Below are positions 26,672 to 34,373 of a DNA stretch of 64,000 nt, in pieces. Position 1 is the first letter of the stretch. Every line of letters starts with the position of its first letter. The DNA comes from JANXXV01 sp038230275 (GTDB lineage Bacteria > Acidobacteriota > Terriglobia > Bryobacterales > Bryobacteraceae): NCBI GenBank assembly GCA_038230275.1, contig JBBRNO010000009.1, forward strand, positions 33,984 through 97,983, read 5' to 3'. Below the pieces are notes generated by a model that did not search any database, was not told the DNA's origin, and worked only from the letters and a program-made list of their open reading frames with translations. The position numbers and the translations under genes are program-made.

Positions 26672-26695
26672 GCAACGCTGGTTATCATTGGCTGC

Positions 26696-27589
26696 ATGCA
26701 CGCCATTTGCTTCTTTGCCTTGCTGCTCGCTGCCGCCGCACCGGCGCAGACCCTGTCTGACAGTCTTCGGAGCAAAATTAGTGGCTTTGCGGGCACAGTC
26801 TCCCTCTATGCGAAGAACCTGGATACCGGAGCCACAGTGGGTATCCGCGAAACCGATCCTGTCCGCACCGCCAGCACCATCAAGTTGCCCATTCTGCTGG
26901 CGGTGTTTGACGCCGTGGCCCGCGGCAAAGCGCAGTGGACGGAGCCGCTGACGCTATCGGCCGCTGAGAAAGTGTCCGGCTCTGGAGTGCTGGGCACCGA
27001 AATCTCAGACGGTGTGGCGATACCCCTTCGCGATGTGGTCAATCTGATGATGGTGCTGAGCGACAACACCGCCACCAACCTGGTGCTGGAGCGCTTCACG
27101 GCCGACGCTGTCAACGCGTACCTGGACTCCATCGGCATCAAGGCCACCCGTTCCATGCGCAAGGTCCGCGGCGATGGGAACCAGCTTAAAACACCATCCG
27201 GCGTCTCGGCCGCCGGCAAGCTTTCAGAAAATCAGAAGTATGGCCTTGGCGTATCCACACCGCGTGACATGGTGACGATTCTGGAGAAAGTGGAGCGCGG
27301 CGAGATCGTAGACGCGGAGGCGTCCCGGCAGATCATCGCCATCATGAAGCGCTGCCGGGACGATTCCGGAATTCGCCGCCGCGTGGGCGATGTGACGGTA
27401 GCGAACAAGACGGGAGCGCTGGACGCGCTGCGCTCCGATGTCGGCATCGTCTATGCAAAAGGCGGCCGCATCGCAATGGCAATCACGGTGGATGGGATGC
27501 CGAAGATCGATTACGGTCCTGATAACGCGGGTTGCTTGTTGATCGCGGAGCTGGCCAAAATGCTGGTGGACGGGTTGGGCAAGAAATAA
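26696..27589 (+). CDS. Class A-like serine beta-lactamase
   Basis: A 297-residue exported enzyme; the ATG at 26696 begins a signal peptide (MHAICFFALLLAAAAPAQ), and the upstream open frame from 26639 runs through the operator. Catalytic motifs are present: S60-T-I-K63, S122-D-N124 and K238-T-G240. The omega-loop Glu of the usual ExxLN motif is not in its standard context: the only candidate is Glu179 in LSENQ, nine residues before STPRDM, where TEM-type enzymes have about fourteen. It may hydrolyse beta-lactams weakly or act as a penicillin-recognising carboxypeptidase. It is divergent from arsR-sulP and shares the operator region. Confidence 0.85.
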   Translation: MHAICFFALLLAAAAPAQTLSDSLRSKISGFAGTVSLYAKNLDTGATVGIRETDPVRTASTIKLPILLAVFDAVARGKAQWTEPLTLSAAEKVSGSGVLGTEISDGVAIPLRDVVNLMMVLSDNTATNLVLERFTADAVNAYLDSIGIKATRSMRKVRGDGNQLKTPSGVSAAGKLSENQKYGLGVSTPRDMVTILEKVERGEIVDAEASRQIIAIMKRCRDDSGIRRRVGDVTVANKTGALDALRSDVGIVYAKGGRIAMAITVDGMPKIDYGPDNAGCLLIAELAKMLVDGLGKK

Positions 27590-27594
27590 AATCA

Positions 27595-27610
27595 GCAACT
27601 AAATGGTTGC
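27595..27610. promoter_or_regulatory. ArsR operator box 1 (GCAACT-N4-GGTTGC)
   Basis: A near-perfect inverted repeat, GCAACT, AAAT, GGTTGC, sits just after the beta-lactamase stop. It matches the half-sites of the second box at 27635 with one mismatch in the left arm. The two centres are 42 bp apart, about four helical turns. Confidence 0.72.
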
Positions 27611-27634
27611 GCAATGCATTCTCCCCGGGCTATC

Positions 27635-27654
27635 ATGCAACCTGGAGGTTGCAT
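27635..27654. promoter_or_regulatory. ArsR operator box 2 covering the RBS and start of the SRPBCC gene
   Basis: A perfect 8-bp inverted repeat, ATGCAACC, TGGA, GGTTGCAT. It includes the GGAGG ribosome-binding site (27644-27648) and the first two bases of the ATG at 27653. Bound ArsR would block transcription right at the translation start. Confidence 0.8.
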
Positions 27655-28108
27655 GACGGAACTTAACGCTCTCAGCAGAATCGATTGCAGCATCACCATC
27701 AAAGCGTCGCCCCAACGTGTTTATCGGGCTTTAACGACAGCATCCGAACTCTCCGCCTGGTTCCAGGTCACCGTGGAAGGCGAAATCGCCATCGGGAACG
27801 AGGTTTGGATTACCGGTTTCGGTCAACGAACCAGCATTCATATTATTGAGATGACGCCACCCACGCGATTCGCCTGGCGCTGGCATCCTGGACGGGTGGA
27901 TCCGGCTGTCGATTACGCGAAGGAAACCCGCACGACAGTGACATTTACGCTGCAGCCAGCCGACGGCGGTACATTGCTGCAGGTTTCTGAAACCGGCTTC
28001 GACGAAGTCTCTCTGGCCCGGCGCGCGTCGGTCTACAAGGACAATACGAACGGATGGTCGGCGGTAGTCGTTTGGTTGCGGGATTATGTCCAGAAAGCGA
28101 ACGGATAA
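27653..28108 (+). CDS. SRPBCC/AHSA1-family protein
   Basis: A 151-residue protein from the ATG at 27653, chosen because GGAGG is 4 bp upstream. It has the START-like fold of the AHSA1/CalC group: CSITIKASPQRVYRALTTA at the N-terminus, WFQVTVEGEIAIGNEV in the middle and LLQVSETGF near the C-terminus, closing with a long helix. These small cytosolic proteins bind hydrophobic ligands; function is not assigned. It overlaps the ArsR gene by 23 bp, the usual partner arrangement, and the two boxes upstream point to control by that ArsR. Confidence 0.88.
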   Translation: MTELNALSRIDCSITIKASPQRVYRALTTASELSAWFQVTVEGEIAIGNEVWITGFGQRTSIHIIEMTPPTRFAWRWHPGRVDPAVDYAKETRTTVTFTLQPADGGTLLQVSETGFDEVSLARRASVYKDNTNGWSAVVVWLRDYVQKANG

Positions 28109-28427
28109 GGCTCTGGCGCGCGCAGCCGTGTTGTTCGCCGCGCTCGGAGACGACACACGGCTTGCCCTGTTGCGGAGGCTGTCCACGGACGGCCCCGCTT
28201 CCATCACGGCACTCTCGGAAACCTTCGACGTCACGCGGCAGGGTGTCACCAAGCATCTCGCGGTGCTGGCCGCGGCCGGCGTGATTGCAGGCCACCGCGA
28301 AGGGCGCCAGCACGTATGGACGTTACTCCCGGGTGGCCTCGCGGAAGCGCAAACCTACTTAGCGCGGATTGCGCGAGGCTGGGATGATGCGCTCAGCCGC
28401 TTGAAAGCGCATATCGAAGACGAATAG
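28086..28427 (+). CDS. ArsR-family repressor paired with the SRPBCC gene
   Basis: A 113-residue winged-helix protein (MSRKRTDKALARAAVLFAALGDDTRLALL), with the recognition helix in DVTRQGVTKHLAVLAAAGVI and the wing in GHREGRQHVWTL. No metal-binding cysteines are present. It overlaps the SRPBCC stop by 23 bp, so translation is coupled. The repeated GCAACC-N4-GGTTGC boxes upstream of the operon are its likely binding sites. Confidence 0.9.
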   Translation: MSRKRTDKALARAAVLFAALGDDTRLALLRRLSTDGPASITALSETFDVTRQGVTKHLAVLAAAGVIAGHREGRQHVWTLLPGGLAEAQTYLARIARGWDDALSRLKAHIEDE

Positions 28428-28471
28428 CCCATTCACATAAACGTTTGCCGCGGCGTTAAAATCGAGGAACG

Positions 28472-28693
28472 ATGGTGCTTAGCCCGCTGACACCCGAACA
28501 GTTAGCCCGCGCGGAATATAGGCTCCGTCATCCAGCGCCCGGCAGCCGAATTGAAGCAGCAAAGAAATACGGCATAGATTTGACGTTGCTCGTCGAGCAG
28601 TTGCGGTTGACGCCGGCGGAACGGGCGCGAAAACTGGAAGTCGCATCGATCGCGTTGGAACAGGTGCGTGGAATCGCACGCAGACGTGTTTGA
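28472..28693 (+). CDS. Small hypothetical protein, partner of the broken nucleotidyltransferase
   Basis: A 73-residue, mostly helical, charged protein (TPEQLARAEYRLRHPAPGSRIEAAKKYGIDLTLLV). GAGGAAC lies just before the ATG at 28472. It overlaps the following nucleotidyltransferase-like gene by one base (TGATG), a layout common to small two-gene modules. It could be an antidote-like partner, but I recognise no family and the neighbour is broken. Confidence 0.65.
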   Translation: MVLSPLTPEQLARAEYRLRHPAPGSRIEAAKKYGIDLTLLVEQLRLTPAERARKLEVASIALEQVRGIARRRV

Positions 28694-29110
28694 TGCAATT
28701 CACGAGAGCCGTCCAGGCACTTTGTGATGAAGGCGTCGAATTCGTCGTAATCGGCGGTCTCGCCGCCACCTTCCATGGCAGTGCCAGGATCACCTTTGAT
28801 CTGGACATTTGTTACTGTCGTTCCTCCTCTAATCTGCGTCGCCTAACCGCAGCACTTGCGCCCTTCCATCCAAGGCCTAGAGAATTTCCTGCTGGAGTTC
28901 CATTCCTTTGGGACGATGCCACTCTGCGAAACGCAACAACCTTAACGCTCCAGACGGAAATAGGGGAAATCGACCTATTGGCCGAGGTTACTGGCCTGGG
29001 AACTTATGAGGAAGTAAAGGCGTGTTCGGTGACCGTGGATGCCTGGCCGGGAAAAAGATCTGTCAGCCCTCCCCGAACTCGAAAGCCTTCTCGAAGGTGG
29101 CGAGCTATAG
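28693..29110 (+). pseudogene. MNT-type nucleotidyltransferase-like gene with internal deletion
   Basis: From the ATG at 28693 the frame reads like an AbiEii/DUF-type nucleotidyltransferase: FVVIGGLAATFHGSARITFDLDICY (Gly-Gly plus Asp-x-Asp) then IGEIDLLAEVTGLGTYEEV. After SVTVDAWPG it runs into unrelated Ser/Arg-rich sequence to 29277. The proper C-terminus is in the +1 frame (GREKDLSALPELESLLEGGEL, stop at 29108-29110), so the linker that normally joins the two, about 20-30 codons, has been lost with a frame change around 29050. I therefore call it a pseudogene ending at 29110. The 29111-29277 extension is an artefact and overlaps the opposite DUF1501 gene. Confidence 0.75.
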
Positions 29111-29119
29111 CGCTTCGGC

Positions 29120-30502
29120 TTACACCAAAATATCTTTCACCACTTCGCCAAACACATCGGTCAACCGGAAATCCCGGCCGGCATAGCGATAGGTCAGCTT
29201 CGTATGATCGATGCCCAGCTGATTCAGAATCGTCGCATGCAGATCGTGAATCGAAACCCGGTTCTCCACAGCCTTGAATCCAAAGTCGTCCGTCGCGCCG
29301 TAAGCCTGGCCGCCCTTCACGCCGCCTCCAGCCATCCACATCGTGAAGCCATACGGATTATGGTCGCGCCCCGTTCCGCTCTCAGACACCGGCGTGCGGC
29401 CGAACTCACCGCCCCAAACCACCAGCGTCTCGTCCAGCAGTCCCCGGCGCTTCAGATCCCGGATCAAGGCCGCTGCTGCTTTGTCCATATCCGGGCAGCG
29501 TTCGCGCAAATTCTTGTCGATGTCCTTGTGGTCGTCCCACACCTGTCCGGCGCCGTAATTGATATGGATATACCGCACGCCGCTCTCCACCAACCGCCGC
29601 GCCAGCAGGCATCCATTGGCGAACGGAGTGCTGCCGTAATCGGCCCGTGTCGCCTCCGTCTCCTTGCGGATATCGAAGATGTCCATCGCCTCAAACTGCA
29701 TGCGGTAGGCCGCTTCCATGGATTTGATACGGCCTTCCAGGAACTCGTCGGCCCCGAAGGAGTCGCTGAAATTCCGATTCAACGCCTGCATCGCATCCAT
29801 TTCCTTGCGCTGCGCCGTGCCCTCCAGCCACTTGTTGCGCAGGTCGGGAATCATTTTCTCCGGCTCTACTTCAGAGGTGCTGAACGACACGCCCTGGTAT
29901 TCCGCCGGCAGAAATCCGGAACGCGAAAGCGACCCGCCTGGTCCTCCCCCGCTTGGCCCCAAAACCACGAACGCCGGCAGATTCTGATTCTCGGTTCCCA
30001 GGCCGTAAGTTACCCAAGCGCCCGTGGATGGCCGCGTGGCCAGAATGCTTCCCGTGTGAAACAGGCTGCGCGCCGGTGTATGCGTCGGATTGAACGTATA
30101 CATCGACCGGATGACGCAAACCTCATCGATCACCGATCCCATTTGCGGCAGCAGTTCGCTGATTTCCACACCGCCTCGCCCGTACTTCTGAAATTGAAAC
30201 GAAGTTGGCAGCAGCCCGCCGGTTTGGCGCTCCGTGCGCAGATCCACCGAATTCGGACGCTGGCCCTGGAACTTCAGCAGCGCCGGCTTGGGGTCGAACA
30301 TGTCTACGTGGGAAGGCCCGCCTGCCATAAACAGCGTGATCACGTGCTTGGCTTTCGGTGCGATGCGCGGCCCTGCATAGCGGCCCAATTCCGCCGCTGG
30401 CAATTGCGGTTCGGCAAACAAGCCGGCCAAGCCCACCGCCCCCAGTCCGCCGCATAACGACTGCAGCATCGCCCGCCGTGAGTATCTTTCCATCATGGCC
30501 AA
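29120..30502 (-). CDS. DUF1501 protein (sulfatase-fold, Tat-exported)
   Basis: A 460-residue DUF1501 protein. The N-terminus YSRRAMLQSLCGGLGAVGLAG is a twin-arginine-type signal. The core shows the alkaline-phosphatase/sulfatase-like fold: GGPSHVDMFDPKP near residue 57, then GVRYIHINYGAGQVWDDH and a VVWGGEFGRTPVSESGTGRDHNPYGF segment with metal-ligand-type residues. It overlaps the PSD1 gene by 10 bp on the same strand. These two families are nearly always paired; they are proposed to act together on polysaccharides or other substrates outside the cytoplasm, which is not proven. Confidence 0.9.
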   Translation of the reverse strand: MAMMERYSRRAMLQSLCGGLGAVGLAGLFAEPQLPAAELGRYAGPRIAPKAKHVITLFMAGGPSHVDMFDPKPALLKFQGQRPNSVDLRTERQTGGLLPTSFQFQKYGRGGVEISELLPQMGSVIDEVCVIRSMYTFNPTHTPARSLFHTGSILATRPSTGAWVTYGLGTENQNLPAFVVLGPSGGGPGGSLSRSGFLPAEYQGVSFSTSEVEPEKMIPDLRNKWLEGTAQRKEMDAMQALNRNFSDSFGADEFLEGRIKSMEAAYRMQFEAMDIFDIRKETEATRADYGSTPFANGCLLARRLVESGVRYIHINYGAGQVWDDHKDIDKNLRERCPDMDKAAAALIRDLKRRGLLDETLVVWGGEFGRTPVSESGTGRDHNPYGFTMWMAGGGVKGGQAYGATDDFGFKAVENRVSIHDLHATILNQLGIDHTKLTYRYAGRDFRLTDVFGEVVKDILV

Positions 30503-32955
30503 AAAATTACCTCGTTGGTGGACAGCAGAATGTGGCTGTACTGTTCCACCGTTCCTTGCGCCAGATAGCTGAGAGCCATATCCAGTTCTTTCGCGCTCGG
30601 GTCCCTGGACAATATTTTACGATACAGGCTCTGGATCTTCGCCGGATTATCGGCTTCCCCTTCCACGCTTTTAGCCAGCACCTGCCCCTCTTCCCGCATG
30701 AACGAACTATTCATGATGAACAATTGTTGCAATGAGGAGATGGTCAAATCCCGGCCCGGCGCAGTTTGCGATGGATCGGGAAAATCGTACAGCAGAAACA
30801 GTTTGCTCAACCGGCTGCGGCTCACGCGGCTGTACACGGTGCGGCGGACGCTCTTATCGGAATCCACGTCCTCGGAAACGCCGTACATCGTGTCACTCAA
30901 CTTTCCAGCGGCGCGAAGCAGGGTATCGCGATACGATTCCACGTCGAGACGCCGCGGATTCATACGCCACAAAAACGTGTTCCCCTGGTCGATCTTCTCG
31001 GCATCGGCGCGCGGATGGCTGGCCTGCCGGTAGGCGGACGAAAGCATAATCTCGCGGTTCAGCCACTTTAGCGAATAACCATGCGCGATGAAGCGTGCGG
31101 CCAAGTCGTCCAGCAATTGCGGATGCGACGGCTTCTCACCCTGCGTGCCGAAGTCACTGGTGGTGGGCGCCAGCGGCTTTCCAAAATGCCAATCCCAGAC
31201 TCGATTGACGATCACGCGCGCAGTGAGCGGCGCGGCGTCGGTAAAGATCCGGTCCGCCAGTTCCAGCCGCCCTGAACCGTTCTTAAACTGATTGTCTCCG
31301 CTGGATAACACCGTCAGAAAGTGCCGCGGAACTAGCTCCCCCGGCGTGGCTATGTTGCCGTGCAAAAGCACCGGAAAATCGCGCGCTTCCCCCAACTTGT
31401 AATTGATGAAGGTGTAGTTCGCATCCGATCCATCCACATACTGCGCCGCTTCAAACACGGCGTTCATGAACGGTTCGGTGGAACCTTGCGGCCGCCGTCT
31501 ACGTTCCGCCGCCGGCACTTCAGGCGGAGCATTTGGGTCAACGGGTGGGGCAACCGCTGGCTTGGGCGGCGGGAAAGTCCAATACTTCTCCAAACTCTTC
31601 ACCAGCTTCGGATAGCGCTCCTCCAACTCCTTCGTCTCCGCCTTCAGCGCTTCAATCTCCGCCTTCCACCGGGCAACCCGAGGAGCCGCATTCTCCACCG
31701 TGGACGCTTCGCCGGTCAACAGGTTTGCCGAATAGTGCAAATCGAACAAGCGATTCTGCATCCACAAATAGCGATTCTCAATCTTCGGATCCACGTCAAA
31801 CATCGGCCGCTCAGCGCGCATCGTCGAGGCAAACACGCCCACCAGCCCGTAATAATCCTTGGTCAGAATGGGATCGAACTTATGATCGTGGCAGCGCGCG
31901 CACGCAACCGTGAGCCCCATCAGACCGCGCGTCACCGCATCCACGCGTTCATCCCAATCGTCCGTCAGAAAGCCGCCGATCACATCCGCGGACAATCGTA
32001 AATCCTTGTGATAAACCGGCGCCGCGCCCAGAAAACCCAAAGCCCGCATGTCCTCGCGAGGCGTGCCCGGCATCAGGTCCGCCGCCAACTGCAGTTTCAC
32101 AAAGCGGTCGTAGGGGACGTCCTTGTTCATCGCCTCAATCACCCAATCGCGGTAGCGCCAAGCGAAGGGGTAGGCGGGGTTCGTCGCCTCGGTGGTCGGA
32201 TTATCTTCGGCGAAACGGGCCACATCCAACCAATGGCGGCCCCAGCGTTCGCCATACTGAGGAGCCGCCAGCAGCCGGTCGATCAACTTCTCATACGCAT
32301 CGGGCGACTTATCGTTTACAAACGACTCCACCTCTTCATAGGTCGGTTTGTAACCCGCCAGATCGATGTAGGCTCGCTGCACCAAGGTGCGCGGGTCCGC
32401 CGGCGGCGAAGGCTTCAGCCCTTTCTCCTCCAGCTTTGCCAAAACAAATTGATCAATCTTTGTTTTAACCCAAGCCGTATCTTTTACGCTGCCCGCCGCA
32501 CTCTCCTGCACCGGCTGGAATGCCCACCACTTCCGCCCCTGCTCAATGGGCATACCCCGCAGCGGCGCGGGCGTGCTGGTGGTTACCGCCGCATCCTTGC
32601 GCGGATCCACAGCACCCGCGGCGATCCAACGCTCGAAATCGGCGATCACCGAATCCGGCAGTTTTCCCGTGGGCGGCATTTGCAACTGCGGATCGGTAAA
32701 CCGCAATGCCCTCAACACCTGACTTTCCGCGGGTTTTCCCGGCACTAGAATCGGGCCCAACGCGCCGCCCTTCGCCATCCCGGCCTTTGTATCCAGAATC
32801 AGTCCGCCCATGGGAGCTTTCAATTTCGATGAATGGCAGCCGTAGCATTTCGTCGCCAGCACCGGACGGATCTTTGTTTCAAAGAATGAATTGTCGGGCG
32901 GCTGTGCGAGCAGAGGTATGGCCAGCAGCGGAAAAAGGAAGTATCTAGGAGTCAT
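30493..32955 (-). CDS. PSD1/DUF1549-DUF1553 cytochrome c-like protein
   Basis: An 820-residue exported protein (signal peptide MTPRYFLFPLLAIPLLAQ). A planctomycete-type cytochrome c domain follows with one CYGCHSS heme site near residue 37. Then come a DUF1549 region (WVKTKIDQFVLAKLEEKGL ... ARFAEDNPTTEATN) and a C-terminal DUF1553 region (LTARVIVNRVWDWHFGKPL ... DFGTQGEKPSHPQLLDDLA). It is upstream of and translationally coupled to the DUF1501 gene. Length and domain order are those expected for the family. Confidence 0.9.
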   Translation of the reverse strand: MTPRYFLFPLLAIPLLAQPPDNSFFETKIRPVLATKCYGCHSSKLKAPMGGLILDTKAGMAKGGALGPILVPGKPAESQVLRALRFTDPQLQMPPTGKLPDSVIADFERWIAAGAVDPRKDAAVTTSTPAPLRGMPIEQGRKWWAFQPVQESAAGSVKDTAWVKTKIDQFVLAKLEEKGLKPSPPADPRTLVQRAYIDLAGYKPTYEEVESFVNDKSPDAYEKLIDRLLAAPQYGERWGRHWLDVARFAEDNPTTEATNPAYPFAWRYRDWVIEAMNKDVPYDRFVKLQLAADLMPGTPREDMRALGFLGAAPVYHKDLRLSADVIGGFLTDDWDERVDAVTRGLMGLTVACARCHDHKFDPILTKDYYGLVGVFASTMRAERPMFDVDPKIENRYLWMQNRLFDLHYSANLLTGEASTVENAAPRVARWKAEIEALKAETKELEERYPKLVKSLEKYWTFPPPKPAVAPPVDPNAPPEVPAAERRRRPQGSTEPFMNAVFEAAQYVDGSDANYTFINYKLGEARDFPVLLHGNIATPGELVPRHFLTVLSSGDNQFKNGSGRLELADRIFTDAAPLTARVIVNRVWDWHFGKPLAPTTSDFGTQGEKPSHPQLLDDLAARFIAHGYSLKWLNREIMLSSAYRQASHPRADAEKIDQGNTFLWRMNPRRLDVESYRDTLLRAAGKLSDTMYGVSEDVDSDKSVRRTVYSRVSRSRLSKLFLLYDFPDPSQTAPGRDLTISSLQQLFIMNSSFMREEGQVLAKSVEGEADNPAKIQSLYRKILSRDPSAKELDMALSYLAQGTVEQYSHILLSTNEVIFWP

Positions 32956-33035
32956 GCCAGAGTCCGGTCTCCCTCACTGTACGTCTTTCCCATTTCCTCT
33001 GCAACGCGGAAGCTTGATAGAGTATTTAGCTGTCT

Positions 33036-34109
33036 ATGAAACTTCTTTGCCTATGTATGGCGGTGCTGGGAATTTGTGGCGCCGAAACAATTGTGAACGG
33101 ACGGCACTCCGTTGTCCTGACCGGCCAGTCGGCGCAACTGACGGTGGATATCGCCGGCGGATCCATCGTCGATTTCCATCTGTTGGACGGCGGATTGAAT
33201 CCACTGCAATGGGAAGAAAAGGGTGCCGCGACCATACCCCGTCCGATGGGCCATTTTCTATGCCTGGACCGTTGGGGCGCGCCGTCGGATGCGGAGAAAG
33301 CCAACGGCATGCCGTTCCACGGCGAGGCGACGCGCGTCGAATGGAAGGTGTTGAGTGAGGCGTCCGGCAACGCCGCGATGTCGGCCCAGTTGCCGATGGC
33401 CGGAATCTCCATCCGCCGCCAAGTGCGAGTTTCCGATACAGCCCCGGTCTTTCTCGTTACCGAAGAAGTGAAGAACGATAACAAACTTGGCCGTGTCTAC
33501 AACATGGTGCAGCATGCCACCATCGGCCCGCCGTTCCTGGACGAAAACACCGTCGTAGATTCCAACGCGCGCAGGGGCTTCATGCAAAGCAGTCCGCTGC
33601 CCAATCCGGAAAAGCCCGCGGTCACTTGGCCGCAAGCACTGAAGGACGGCATGCCGGTGAACCTGCGTATGCTGACCAACGATCCCATGCCCAACGTGGT
33701 CTCCTTCACTATTGACGAAGAGTACGGCTGGGTGACCGCCGCGAACCCGCGGAAAGGACTCTTGATCGGATACATCTGGAAGACATCGGACTATCCATGG
33801 TTCAATGCGTGGCGGGATGTAAAGGATGGCCGCCCGGCCGCGCGCGGATTGGAGTTCGGAACCACCGGTTTACACCAGCCCTATCCGATTCTGGTAGCCA
33901 AGGGAAAGATTTTCGGCCGCCCGATCTACAAATTTCTCGACACCGGCGAAACGGCCACACGATCCTATGCGGGCTTCCTGACAAAGATACCGGCGGGATT
34001 CAACGGGGTCGGCTCGGTGACGTATTCCGGCGGCAAACTGGTGCTGCATGAGCGCGAGCGCGACGGCAAGGCCATCACGCTCTCGGTTGGAGATTTGTTC
34101 CCGAAGTAG
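33036..34109 (+). CDS. Exported sugar-mutarotase-like (aldose-epimerase-fold) protein
   Basis: A 357-residue protein with a signal peptide (MKLLCLCMAVLGICGAE) starting at 33036; I see no clear ribosome-binding site. The sequence suits the galactose mutarotase-like beta-sandwich: early SIVDFHLLDGGLNPLQWEE, later RQVRVSDTAPVFLVTEEVKN and VYNMVQHATIGPP, which contains a central His, as in the DUF4380/DUF4432 group. A sugar-related role is inferred only from the fold. It is divergent from the PSD1 gene. Confidence 0.7.
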   Translation: MKLLCLCMAVLGICGAETIVNGRHSVVLTGQSAQLTVDIAGGSIVDFHLLDGGLNPLQWEEKGAATIPRPMGHFLCLDRWGAPSDAEKANGMPFHGEATRVEWKVLSEASGNAAMSAQLPMAGISIRRQVRVSDTAPVFLVTEEVKNDNKLGRVYNMVQHATIGPPFLDENTVVDSNARRGFMQSSPLPNPEKPAVTWPQALKDGMPVNLRMLTNDPMPNVVSFTIDEEYGWVTAANPRKGLLIGYIWKTSDYPWFNAWRDVKDGRPAARGLEFGTTGLHQPYPILVAKGKIFGRPIYKFLDTGETATRSYAGFLTKIPAGFNGVGSVTYSGGKLVLHERERDGKAITLSVGDLFPK

Positions 34110-34230
34110 CGAGCATTGGCGCGGCGGCCTGATCTAGATGGAGTGCGCCGTCATGGATACTGATCCGGGTTGCCGCACAGCGCCGTGATCGGAACTACAA
34201 CACAAGATGTTATCGGGGGCAAAGCGAATA

Positions 34231-34320
34231 TGGCGGAGAGACAGGGATTCGAACCCTGGATAGAGTTTCCCCTATACACGCTTTCCAAGCGTGCGCCTTC
34301 AGCCACTCGGCCATCTCTCC
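34231..34320 (-). tRNA. tRNA-Ser (anticodon GGA)
   Basis: On the minus strand the sequence begins GGAGAGATGGCCGAGTGG and ends in GGTTCGAATCC, the acceptor strand and an encoded CCA (34231-34233). The anticodon arm is CACGC, TTGGAAA, GCGTG, giving GGA, and the long variable arm is the serine type. The acceptor stem pairs GGAGAGA with TCTCTCC. Confidence 0.97.
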
Positions 34321-34373
34321 GGTTCGTTTGCGGGCTCATCTCTGAACCCGCAATCAACAGTGTAACAAGCCGC

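Noticed and set aside
29111..29277. C-terminal extension of the nucleotidyltransferase-like frame
   Set aside because: The family C-terminus is in another frame and ends at 29110; the extension overlaps the opposite DUF1501 gene.
29204..30457. 417-residue plus-strand frame
   Set aside because: Shadow of the DUF1501 gene, whose Tat signal and conserved motifs are clear on the other strand.
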